Source: Phoronis ovalis (lineage: Eukaryota; Phoronida; Phoronidae). From it: 19,432 nt of DNA. The notes beneath the pieces were generated by a model. That model saw only the letters and a list, made by a program, of their open reading frames with translations, did not search any database and was not told where the DNA came from. Below, piece after piece: positions 1 to 9,500 of this stretch. The position numbers and the translations under genes were made by a program. The stretch lies in contig JAOXYB010015687.1 of assembly GCA_028565635.1 (NCBI GenBank), positions 1-19,432 of the forward strand, written 5' to 3'. Every line of letters begins with the position of its first letter. The stretch's first letter is position 1.

Positions 1-73
1 ACACAACCACCCACAATTTTTTATTTCAACTGCCTTCCCCCCCCCTCCCCCACTTTTTTTACTGGAACAGCCC
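1..73 (-). mobile_element. Partial MITE copy, inverted, cut by the window edge
   Basis: This stretch is the reverse complement of the left end of the complete element at 928-1108. The match is near-perfect and differs by one base in the length of the C-run. It ends in CTGGAACAGCCC, followed by TAA at 74-76, which fits a TTA/TAA target duplication. The other end lies left of the window. It sits in the intron upstream of the first visible SWIB exon, in the opposite orientation to the downstream copy. Confidence 0.8.
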
Positions 74-257
74 TAAGTGTATTAGCTTTTGGTTGAATTC
101 AGTGCGAGTTATACCTAAGATTTTACGATTGTAATAAGTATTTAAAACAAAAACTTGGAGACTCCAGTACTTAGCCTGCACAGAGCTTTCTGCCGGCCTT
201 CCTAATTAATACCCTTTGCTGTTAATTAACTAATATCTCAAATGTTCTTTTTTATAG
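1..257 (+). other. Intron (3' part) of the SWIB-domain gene
   Basis: This is the end of an intron whose donor lies outside the window. A T-rich tract and the acceptor TTTATAG precede the exon at 258. Besides the MITE fragment at 1-73, I see no other recognisable element. Confidence 0.75.
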
Positions 258-331
258 GCAAGAAAAAGCAAGGTTACCTAAAAGAATGCCATCTATCACC
301 AGATTTAGCAGAAGTCATGGGAACAGATCAG
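258..331 (+). CDS. SWIB gene exon a: start of SWIB domain
   Basis: The acceptor is TTTATAG|GC and the donor is CAG|GTAAAA. The exon is 74 bp: two bases complete a split codon (probably Gly), followed by 24 codons. The residues include a basic KKKQGYLKE lead-in and HLSPDLAEVMGTDQ, the conserved N-terminal part of the domain. The length is not a multiple of three, so skipping this exon would shift the frame. Confidence 0.9.
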
Positions 332-1876
332 GTAAAACGGGGGTCAACATGTTATTACTTCCTGATGTTAGACTGAATTCTCACTGTTCTGGTGTTAAAA
401 TTTTCATAAAGAGAAAGATCAAATCTCAACAGTTCCTTTGGCACAACTTATAGTATGACCCATTCCCGTGGAATTCTGCAGTTCTTGTAACAGAAACGAT
501 AAATATTGTGAAGCTGCACAAGTTATATATGTATTTCACAGTTTTGAACAAAAAATAAAGTTTAGGTCAAAAATATTTATTTATTTTGTAAAAAAAGCAA
601 TTTCATAGTAACATTAGTAAACCTGTCTTCTGCAAGATTCTGTCTACAGTGCAAAATACTAGTTTCTGCATAATTTTAAAATATCTGTGGGCAGTATCGG
701 ACAGGATCGCTTTCTTATTGTTTTTGTAACGAAATCCTGAGGAACTGCTTATTTTTACGAGAAATATATATTTTATTCAGAGCAATCAGACACACCACAG
801 CATTGCGGTTGTTTACACTTAAGTTCAATTTTCCTGAAGTGCTGCAGCCAGTTTGACATTTTATGAACCTCATGTATTTGATCTTAAATTTCAGAATTTT
901 TTTATTAAAACTTGGAAAAATCACTTAGGGCTGTTCCAGTAAAAAAAGTGGGGGAGGGGGGGGAAGGCAGTTGAAATAAAAAATTGTGGGTGGTTGTGTT
1001 CAGAATTATGGGTGGTTGCATTACAAGCTAATTAAAAAGTATGGGTGGTGGGTATAAAATGAAAGTGCCTTCCCCCCCCCTCCCCCACTTTTTTTACTGG
1101 AACAGCCCTTATTTAATTTGTGCAGAACTTTGCTATTTCTGCTGCAGAATTTATCATTTCTGTTGCTGAATTAGGAGAGGAAATTGTTACAGAATTTTCA
1201 GTTTTTCCCTGCAGAATTCCGCAGGGACTGATTTACCAGATACCACCGGGACTGTTATGAAGGATGTGTGTGCGGTGAGGAGAGGCAGTGAGAGCTGTGA
1301 CAAAACTGCCTGTGAAGTACAATGTACTGTTTCAAGTCTGCTTCTGTTTAAGTTTTGGTTTCGTTATTACTAATTGTACTTTTTAACTACAGATGGCCAG
1401 AAGTGAAGTAGTAAAGAGGATGTGGGCTTACGCTCGTGAAAATAACCTACAAGACCCAAAAAATAAACAGTTTATGATCTGTGATGAACGCTTACAAAAA
1501 ATATTTGGTACGTAAACGAGAGGTTTTAATAGCGCTTATTGTGGTAAAAACAATATTAGAGACAGATGAAAGTTTCAAAAATTAAATACACATAGCAAAT
1601 GATATATGGAAGAAAAACAAGGAATCGATTGGAAGAAAGATTCAAATGTAGAATGAACTGTAATTTGTGTTTGTGTGGTTCATAAGGGTGACGATACCTC
1701 GTATTGTGGCATTCATCTAATTAATTTTTAGAGTTGTTAATGTTGTTGGGATGACAAATACATGTATTTGTACTCTTGTCTCTGTTATTATTTCAGGAAA
1801 AAAGAAAGTGCGAATGTTTGGAATGATGAAGCACCTAACGAAACATATCTACAACTCTAAAGACGAAGTTGTGTAA
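258..1876 (+). CDS. SWIB/MDM2-domain protein, UAF30/spp27-like, C-terminal part (three exons, 5' end missing)
   Basis: The exons 258-331, 1393-1507 and 1797-1876 join in frame with matching phases (1, 0, 1) to encode 88 whole residues plus one shared codon at the left edge, ending in TAA at 1874-1876. The product reads as a near-complete SWIB domain: HLSPDLAEVMG, then SEVVKRMWAYARENNLQDP, then CDERLQKIFG and MFGMMKHLTKHI, with a short KDEVV tail. SWIB domains resemble the p53-binding fold of MDM2. They occur in BAF60/SMARCD chromatin remodelling subunits and in the yeast RNA polymerase I upstream activation factor subunit UAF30. The LQDP and CDE signatures and the C-terminal position of the domain favour a stand-alone UAF30/spp27-like nuclear protein over SMARCD or MDM2. 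Any N-terminal DEK-C-like domain would be encoded to the left. Its role in animals is inferred from family membership only. Confidence 0.9.
461..531 (+). repeat. Diverged interspersed repeat containing GGAATTCTGCAG, copy A
   Basis: This stretch aligns with gaps to the reverse complement of 1115-1232. Shared blocks in the same order are GGAATTCTGCAG, TGTAACA, ACAGAAAYGATAAAT and CTGCACAA. The TTCTGCA motif recurs at about 630 and 665, so the copy may extend to about 700. I do not recognise the family. Confidence 0.5.
925..1111 (+). mobile_element. Complete 181 bp MITE with TTA target duplication (PIF/Harbinger-like)
   Basis: The element spans 928-1108. Its terminal inverted repeats are about 43 bp long, beginning GGGCTGTTCCAG, then an A-run and a long G-rich tract, and closing with the mirror copy ending CTGGAACAGCCC. 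TTA flanks it directly at 925-927 and 1109-1111. The core carries several GTGGGTGG/ATGGGTGG motifs and no coding capacity. A 3 bp TTA duplication and GGG-starting termini are typical of PIF/Harbinger-derived MITEs of the Tourist type. The superfamily call is inference, because no transposase is present. The near-identity to the partial copy at 1-73 suggests fairly recent activity. Confidence 0.85.
1115..1232 (-). repeat. Diverged interspersed repeat, copy B, with TTCTGCAG-like periodicity
   Basis: This is the inverted relative of 461-531 and directly abuts the MITE. Within it, variants of GCAGAAYTT or ACAGAATTT recur roughly every 20-30 bp. It ends in a near-palindrome at 1207-1226 (CCCTGC..GCAGGG around AGAATTCC). 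It is non-coding and the family is not recognised. Confidence 0.5.
1393..1507 (+). CDS. SWIB gene exon b: central SWIB domain
   Basis: The acceptor is CTACAG|ATG and the donor is TTTG|GTACGT. The 115 bp hold 38 codons plus one base. The residues include SEVVKRMWAYARENNLQDP and FMICDERLQKIF, the most diagnostic SWIB segment. The leading ATG is internal and is not a start codon, because exon a joins it in frame with domain-consistent sequence. Confidence 0.95.
1508..1796 (+). other. Intron between SWIB exons b and c
   Basis: This is a 289 bp intron with donor GTACGT and acceptor ATTTCAG. I see no repeat or other element in it. Confidence 0.85.
1797..1876 (+). CDS. SWIB gene exon c: end of SWIB domain and stop
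   Basis: The acceptor is ATTATTTCAG|GA. Two bases finish a Gly codon, followed by 25 codons and TAA at 1874-1876. It encodes the basic KKKVRMFGMMKHLTKHI helix that closes the SWIB fold, and a short acidic-ended tail (NSKDEVV). Confidence 0.95.
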
Positions 1877-2420
1877 TAATCATTAACCAGGAACAAAGCA
1901 CAAAACAAGCTTGATCTGTTGGAAAACACTGTAAACAGAACTTTAAAACATTTCTTTACTTGTGCCAATACGTAAAAGACATATAATTTGGCAGTGGAAA
2001 GAAAACTCAAAGTAAAAGACGAGTATTTCAACTTGGTATTGAGAGTTGCCGATTCTCCTATGTCTACTAGACTACTTGTTATTTTTATAAGAGCCTATTC
2101 AGTTTGTTTTTTGATATTTAAAATCGTTATATTTAGTTTTTAAGCAAAAATCAGAAAGATAAGTTGGCTGGTGCAATTATGCAGTGGTCGTAAATGTTTG
2201 GCATAAAACAGACTCTGGCACTGTTATTTGTGCAGAAGACAAGTCCCATTTCCATAACATGAGCAACGTATAATAATTTTGGACACCATTCATCTATCAT
2301 GTGAATTAAAGTGTGATATTTGAATTCATGGGAAATGAAAAACTGAACTGAAAGAACTGGCGTGTTAGTATGTTTGTAGTAATAAAGTTATAATAAATAA
2401 ATACATTTATTAATGGTTTC
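1877..2420 (+). other. 3' UTR of the SWIB gene
   Basis: AT-rich non-coding sequence follows the TAA stop. Its end is placed 15-30 bases after the AATAAA cluster at 2381-2401, which is the first strong poly(A) signal downstream. The exact cleavage site cannot be seen. The open frame on the opposite strand at 1849-2031 is antisense to this exon and UTR and looks like chance. Confidence 0.65.
2381..2401 (+). terminator. Poly(A) signal cluster of the SWIB gene
   Basis: Three AATAAA hexamers lie close together, at 2381-2386, 2392-2397 and 2396-2401, about 505 bp after the stop codon. This fits the 3' end of the + strand transcript. Confidence 0.7.
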
Positions 2421-2458
2421 TAAAATAACCATAAGCAATATTAGAGTTAACAAAGATG

Positions 2459-2627
2459 TTATATACATGTATTTAATATAATTATATATACATGTATTTG
2501 ATATAATTATATATACATGTATTTGATATAATTATATATACATGTATTTAATATAATTATATATACATGTATTTAATATAATTATATATACATGTATTTG
2601 ATATAATTATATATACATGTATTTGAT
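2459..2627. repeat. AT-rich minisatellite, 25 bp period, about 7 copies
   Basis: CATGTATTT recurs exactly every 25 bp, at 2466, 2491, 2516, 2541, 2566, 2591 and 2616, inside units of the form TACATGTATTTRATATAATT. The only regular variation is R, which reads A,G,G,A,A,G,G along the array. Each unit holds the palindrome TACATGTA. The array begins about 60 bp past the SWIB poly(A) signals. Confidence 0.95.
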
Positions 2628-3825
2628 TTATATACAATCATTTATTTGATTTGCTTCATCCGTAGTTTGTTTGTACTTTGTAGTATAGTTTGTCTTTAAT
2701 TGCTAGAGGTTAAGGTGAAATGAATATGCAATCTTTAGTCGTTGTAAAAGATATTTTATTACTCAGTCACGTATACAATGTTTGCATAGTTCTCTATTTT
2801 CGTGATTCCACATGTCATATCGCACTACTGTACAGAGTGTTTGTTTAAGTTTTGTTATTGGCTATGCTTACCTTAACTTTAGCAGTTTGTTAAGATATTT
2901 TTCAGTACAATTGTTTTTCTCAAGAACAATTTGTTCTATTACAGTAATTCATTATCTGGCATCTCATTCCATGACAGTGTGATCTTGTTGATTGCTTACA
3001 ATTATATATTTATGCTATACTTTTGTTGTCATTTATATTCCTGTGAACTGAACAGTTCATATAATTTCGACCTATTGTTTGATAATTGTGAATATAACAG
3101 ACATCAGTGTGATTTCATTACACTGTACCACAAAATGTTATAATTTGGCCATCAAATATTCCAGTAGCAACATTTGGAAATGGCAGATAGCATTACATTC
3201 CATGCAAGAACAATTTGTATCCTCATACTACAAAGGACCATAAACTGTCAATGCCACATAGTACATTGTTTACAGTACATCTAGTCCCTTTAAATATTTC
3301 CAAATGCAGATTAGCAGGTTTTGAAAGATTTACACGGAAGCGAGATACTGGTCCTAGGTTGCATAGATTGTTCAGTGTTCCATGGCGCAAGTTTGCTTGA
3401 TGCATTTAGCTGCAGTAGTAAGTGGGCAATTGCGTTTAGGCCATTGCTGTATTTTTGGAGACGTGTTGCTGCACCTTGAAAGTACACCGCGGAACACAAA
3501 TTTGCAATGTTGGTTCTGTTAGACCGCCCTTGCTGCTGATCAGACAGTAAGTAATGTGTACTGTATGAGGCTTCTGCCCATTATATTATGACTGAAGTTT
3601 GTCAATATTTTTATCATTACAGTGATATATCTGCTTCAAACCCATCACATGGTCATGATGGCCACTAGCATGTCACAAACTATGCATCAATAGCACTCAT
3701 ACTGCACTATAGTGGTGGTAGCCAGTATCAACACATAGTATGTGATACACTAAAGTTTACTATACACCAAGCGAATGAGCTTGATATACGTTCTGGTTGA
3801 ATTGATAAGCGCAAGAAAACCCAAC
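2628..3825. other. Spacer between two convergent genes, no gene recognised
   Basis: This stretch lies between the inferred 3' ends of the SWIB and MXD genes. It is locally less AT-rich around 3210-3540, where short frames of 60-70 codons are open on both strands. None resembles a family I know and none shows convincing splice support. CAAGAACAATTTGT occurs twice (2921 and 3204). I see no RNA gene. Confidence 0.6.
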
Positions 3826-3846
3826 TCGCATGTTACACGAAATAAG

Positions 3847-3852
3847 TTTATT
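3847..3852 (-). terminator. Candidate distal poly(A) signal of MXD
   Basis: TTTATT on the + strand reads AATAAA on the - strand. It is the last such hexamer before the spacer and is a plausible 3' end, with cleavage expected near 3825-3835. Confidence 0.4.
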
Positions 3853-5897
3853 CTCAATTCAGAGAATGTTCGAACAAATAGTATAGAGGTATTATATACA
3901 CAAAGTGTCTAGGTTTTTGGTTCCAGCACCTCTCTCTCACAATCCTTTTAAAACGACAGATAATTACAATTTCAACAATGCTAAATATTGTACACAACAA
4001 TGTTACTTCAAACATTTCACCCACTCAACTCCGCGTGTCAGTGCATCTTAAATTATAATTTAACAGAGCTTTTACTAATAACTTCTTCGCACTGTGGAGA
4101 TAAAGTGGGCAAATAAAATTTAAGTTGGTTTCAGTCAACAACACATGTGAGCACCAATCCTGGACAGTTATCAACTGCGGTAAATATGAACTAACGCCTT
4201 GAGACAGCTACAACATAACTAGTTCATATACTGTCCCATAATGCCACAGAAAGGCAACTGTACGTTTGTTGACCTGTTAACCAACAGAAATTCCCACGGC
4301 ATTCTGCAAATGCATCATATTACTTTTATAAATGTAAAAGTCTGGCTAAAATCCTAAATATACACATTCAAGCATTTTTTAAGAAATCACATACATTCAT
4401 ATTTTAACAGGTGTTTTTTCTAACAGAGCTTAATTAGTAGTGCATAAATAAAATACTCTGAAGTTGCGACACCAGGTCACATAATAATTAGCTATTTGCT
4501 AAAATTTCGTTACCAAACAGAAAAGTTAATTAAAATGATTTGAACAAGACCAGTAAGTTATTGTTTAAGAGTCGTAGTTAACAACTTTTCGACGGATGTG
4601 AACACACAATACAAAAGCCTTGTTCAAATGGATATATACTAGATTAGAAAGACAATAGTATTTTATGAAATAATGCATGGCTAGCACCATAACAAGTCCC
4701 TGACAATTAAACAAAATCACCACACATCAGTCAAAGCGGGAAAGAAATACAATTATTATACTAAAAACAGAAGTACTATCTATTTAAAAAGTTCACCTTC
4801 AGTTGCCACGACAATCTTTAAAGTACACACTAGATGTTAATTTTGTTTTTACAAGAGTGTTTTTTCAAATTAAAGATTTTTAGTGGAATAAATTAGTTTA
4901 CAACCCACAGACTCGTTTAATAAGTCTAGGTCCTAATACAATTTTGGCAAAATGGAGCACTAGAAGAAACAATTCTCTTAAGCCCATATATAGCTAAGTT
5001 ATTTCTATCACATTTTTAAAGAGTCGACACATATTCCTATCGACTGTTTATAGCACTAAAATGTTATTTCTAAAATCACTAACTTTACAAAATAATGTAG
5101 CACAATTATTAGTTCAGCACTGCTTTTTACAACTAGACAATTAACTGTTTAAAAAATGAATCAACAACACAGTAAACAAAATTTTTACAAGTAACAAGAC
5201 AATAACAATATACTACTTTAAATTACTACATGGGATGCATGTAGATCTGTATACACAAATACCCACTTTTGACAAAATATGCAAGTTCTTGAAGGCAAAA
5301 AAGTGGAAGAGCCTTAAAACAACGGAGTTCTGTTTTCATCGCATAGTTTTAAAGCCTAATGACATGTCTTACATGATATTAAGCAACCAAGAGTTTGCAG
5401 TCACTGAAGGAGATTCGAGAAAACACAGTTGTAGACCTATTACAAATACCAGATTAGATCAAAGACAATTTCTGAGAATTGTTAATTATTGTAATCTATG
5501 CGAAAACTGATCTACATTTGAAAAAATAAAATCTGTACAGAATGAAGGAATTCACTTCTATTACATTTTGCAAACAACATATGAAGGCATTCCATGGCAA
5601 ATTGGGAAATTACATGCAAATATTTCATATTTGAAATACACAACAGGCAAACACAGTCAAGAGCAGATGCTTCATGCCCTATTTATGGGACTTCATTACA
5701 TTATTTTAACACATACACTTAACATAACAAGTTTTTCATACTTTTTTTCCATACATTTTGTAATTTTTTTCAAGCTTTTCTTCATACGTGCAAATATATG
5801 TTTAATAAATTCTGCGTCCTAAAGTAACCAACAATTCCACTGAATTATTCCCAAGGTGCTGGCAAAACAAAATTAGACACCTAGACAGTAAGTTTTT

Positions 5898-5903
5898 TTA
5901 TTA
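5898..5903 (-). terminator. Candidate proximal poly(A) signal of MXD
   Basis: AATAAA on the - strand lies about 520 bp past the MXD stop codon, inside a T-rich + strand stretch. It would yield a much shorter 3' UTR. Confidence 0.35.
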
Positions 5904-6015
5904 ATTTTTTCTCATAGAAAATAAATACATTGCTCACAGTTTGCAAGCCTTTTTTTGATTATCCCCAGTTATCTTAAACTGTAACACATCAGTGGACAAA
6001 TTGTCAAATATACAT

Positions 6016-6081
6016 CAGTGTGGTGAAAGTGATCTCCCCTGTCGATTTTTTATCATTTCAGGGGAGATAACCTCAACACTG
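6016..6081 (-). repeat. Inverted repeat / hairpin in the MXD 3' UTR
   Basis: ATCTCCCCTG (6032-6041) and CAGGGGAGAT (6059-6068) form a perfect 10 bp stem around a 17 base loop. CAGTGT (6016-6021) and ACACTG (6076-6081) add an outer stem separated by an imperfect section. The GGGGAGATAAC-type arm resembles short inverted repeats I associate with molluscan genomes, which is recollection and untested. It could be a tiny MITE relic or an RNA hairpin. Confidence 0.6.
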
Positions 6082-6420
6082 CTAGAAAACTGCTCCAAAT
6101 AATAGGTGGTCCACTTCAAACATCGGAGATAACAAATTCATTATGCCACAACAGAATATGGTTCCTAACCAACATTTTATGAAAACTTTCGATCACAATA
6201 TTCAGGTCAACTAGGGAGGTTTAAAGTAATAACACCCCTACTACTGAGACTGGATTTACAACACTGTTGAGCATAGAATTCCACCACCGTCGCACAATGA
6301 AGATTTTTGCTGCTAGTCTTTCGCAGAGTCGCAACGATGGTCAGTAATGAGATAAAGATGACTAGATGACGATGATGACATCACTCCTGATGGATACAGC
6401 GAGGAAACTGGGGTCGAGAT

Positions 6421-6554
6421 CTATAGTGATTCGGACAGATTTAATTTCCTAGTGTTGATAGTGCAGCCGCCATCGCTACCATTGCTGCCAATGCTGGAGT
6501 GGTCGTCTGTGTCGCTTGTACCACTGATATCTGAACCAAGGATGTCCACTTCCT
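6421..6554 (-). CDS. MXD: MXD last exon: acidic, Ser/Gly-rich tail and stop
   Basis: On the - strand the acceptor is TTTTTGCAG|AGGAAG and the stop is TAG (6423-6421). The 134 bp complete a Glu codon and give EEVDILG, an Asp/Ser/Thr/Gly-rich stretch ([17 protein letters not shown]) and a basic-hydrophobic end ([10 protein letters not shown]). The layout follows the MXD1 tail (EEIDVD, SDSDE, a short basic motif near the end) but is shorter in the middle. Confidence 0.9.
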
Positions 6555-9500
6555 CTGCAAAAATTAAACAACAATACTTTATTTACTTATGTGAGAAACT
6601 TTAATTTGTTTATATCAAAACAATGATTTGAAGTTATCAATTTTATTCGGTCGACTTTAATTTTTGAAAACATATTTTGAATTCTGACAAGTACGAAATA
6701 CTTCAAAGATCAGTGTGCACATTCTAAATTCGAGAAATCTGAAAAAGGGAAGTGCTCCACTGCAGAATAAAAGCAAGAACTGCACAATTTGAATGCACGT
6801 TAAAGATGCATCCATTCTGCTTTGTTTTTAGGTCCCTCATTTAAACTGCATTTGAACTTTTGCACTGCAACAGATTAAATATTCATGTGTACAAATATAC
6901 TTTTATATCTGTCAGGTTTGACAGTTTGCATGTCATATAAATTGGTTCATTAAGATATCATGGTTTAATTTCTGGCAACATGGATTATAGGTTTAATTTC
7001 TGGCAACATGGATTATAGAAATTAATACAAATTCCAGACCTAGGTCTACCAGGAATTGTACAAGGGTCACAAATGCCTACAGGATGTCAGCTGCAATGAT
7101 CTACTGTGACAAACTTCTTGTATTTAATCAGACAATTTGGGAAACCACCCTCCTCTAAAACCAGATTTGAGAGAACACTCAAGCCAATGTACTAGGTAAA
7201 CAACAGTTCTGTATGATCATTTTAAGAAGAAACTAGAGACTGTAAAGGCTTCCCCAAAGAAAATGATATCCATACAAGCAGATACCTAACCATGCATTAC
7301 ATAATTGGCTAGGTACCATAATAATGAGAAACATACTATGTCCCCTGAATAATAGATGTCTAGACTGAAAGAAAACTGATAACAGGACAGACAACACAGA
7401 CTACCTGTGCAACCATGCACGTCACCTCAAGTGGTAGCCAAGGCTTTGAAAAGTATTGCATTACTTTTTTTCCTGCATGATTCCCTTTATAAAACCTACA
7501 TGGAGACTCTAGTATATGAGAGACACATAATCCTGTTAAGGAAAGGAAATTTTATTTCAAATGTAAACAATGCTGCATTGTTGCAGATTTTTTTTTGTTG
7601 GAAATATTGGGGTTAATTTGAGTACTTGACATCCTAATAGTAAAGTAAACAAATTGTAATAAAATTTTGGAATAATTTATTGAATTCTGTTAAGCCTAAC
7701 ATAGTTCACCAAACAGCCAGAGGCCTGTGAAAAGAACTACAGCATGGTTGCCCGGTTGTAATTCTATAGATGTCCTAGTCAAAACCAGAAACAAACTTTC
7801 ATGCTTCGATGTGCGCCCAGATAGTTACATAAATGCAGGTGGAGTGCCTATGCCCTCATAAAGGCGTTAGAACATGTGCTGGAACTACCCCAGTATATCA
7901 ATGTTCTTGAATTTAATTTAAATTTTAGTTTATTCTGAATTTTTTTCCAATTTCTTTTCAAAGTTTTTTTATTATTAATTCATCTGATGCACTCTCAAAA
8001 AAATTTTAAACATGACATATCACTACTGAACGACTTGTGACATATAGGACGGATTAAAAACCAAAACTGATTCATCACTTAAAATCTCATTTAGAGTTCA
8101 AGACCCCTCATGCAACTTTATATTAAATTATATTACACTTTCATATTTTAATACATATTTTATGTAATACCAGACCATATGCAATAGCTTTCTCAATGTT
8201 GACAACAGTTATCTAATATAATGCTGTCACTGACCAATAACTGGTAAATAACTAGGCCAGGGAAACCAAACAGCTTGCCAAGTGAAACCTTAGTCGGTTG
8301 AACTTTTTCCTAAGGGGCAAGGGTCTGCACTGCAGGTGTGATGCTCTCTAATCGTAGGCTGTGGGTTCAAGATTTGTTCTGCATTTCAACAGTTCTTCGT
8401 TTAGATAGTGTTTATTACGGTGGATTGGTTTTACAGGTTTCTGTTACAGTCTGCTAGGGGAGGAACGTTTTCAAACATTCATTCCATCATGGCTATTTCT
8501 ATTTGTTTTTTGCATTGAATTTACCTGCATTAGGCAAAGCAAATTTGTTCACACCAGCATTAAAGGATGCCAGACAAATATAGATATCAGAAATTGAAAT
8601 AGGGTAATTTACCCACAGATTATACTTTCAAACAACTACATCTTATTAATAAGCAAGTCTACTCATGCAGAGGTCATTCACATCATAAATGGTAGCATAA
8701 GCTATTATGCCATTCATTTAATAGTGGTCAAAGCAATTATTAGTTATGAAATAAACATAAATATATCCACCACTGGAGTGCTATATAATTTAAAGGTCAT
8801 TCACATACTAAACTTTATTAGGTTATGTCATTCACATGAGGAGATCCAGGTAATTATAATTCAATATACATAAAATGCATATACCTGTCATAAAACACAA
8901 CTTATACCAAATCAATTTTGCATTACACTATAATCAAAGAATCTATATTCTGTCAGTTTTGACTTGTGTGACATGTTGAGTTATCAAAAAAATTCCTTGC
9001 TGCAAAAACATAACTTTTCACAGGATTAGTTCTGCATGACCAAACTTCAATGTATCTAATCAGGGATGTTATATTTCTGTGTCATGCCTTTAGCATTTTC
9101 CCTATTACAAGAGGAGCCATGTGTCTGCAATCCAGAAGTTTATAAAGGACCATTTTTTGTAGCACATCAGCTGTGCAGGCAATGGAATGCTCACATTTAC
9201 CACAAAATCAAGGGGCAGCAGCATAAATGTTAATACCAATTAGTGTCATATTACAACTCATCCTTGACCTTGATACCAAATCTACAGAGCAAGTCCTGCA
9301 CTAATCTGAGATTCTAAGATTTGGAAAAAAATAAAATTTGTATATTTAAACCCCCGGGGGGGTACTCAAGGTTTTTTGACTACGGCGATGTGCTGCGGAA
9401 CTCAATCCAAAATTTTAGCTTGTGGTAGCAAACCCAATCCAAATTTTTTGAAATTTTATGCTAACAATCCAAATTTTGTGAAATATAAGGGTAGCAATCC

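Larger units (their letters stand above)
332..1392 (+). other. Intron between SWIB exons a and b, repeat-rich
   Basis: This 1,061 bp intron has donor GTAAAA and acceptor CTACAG. It contains a diverged repeat copy at 461-531, the complete MITE at 928-1108 and an inverted relative of the first repeat at 1115-1232. The 715-924 open frame on the - strand resembles nothing I know, and I treat it as chance. Confidence 0.8.
3826..6420 (-). other. Probable long 3' UTR of the MXD gene
   Basis: This is non-coding sequence downstream of the MXD stop on the - strand. A canonical AATAAA on that strand lies at 3852-3847, which would give a UTR of about 2.6 kb. Another at about 5903-5898 would give a short form of about 0.5 kb. 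One Pumilio-type motif (TGTATATA on the - strand, 3900-3893) lies near the distal end. The + strand open frames at 5235-5510 and 5568-5822 are antisense to this region and resemble nothing known. Which poly(A) site is used is inference. Confidence 0.45.

Noticed and set aside
1393-1395. ATG at the start of SWIB exon b as a true start codon
   Set aside because: Exon a splices to it in frame and supplies the missing N-terminal part of the SWIB domain, so this Met is internal.
3215-3499. Open frames on both strands in a slightly GC-richer patch, with a GTAAGT at 3548
   Set aside because: I considered an exon or a small gene. The frames overlap on opposite strands, match nothing known, and no acceptor/donor pair gives a convincing exon.
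5235-5822. Two + strand open frames (91 and 84 codons)
   Set aside because: They are antisense to the inferred MXD 3' UTR, show no recognisable domain, and the second is mostly low-complexity hydrophobic T-rich translation.
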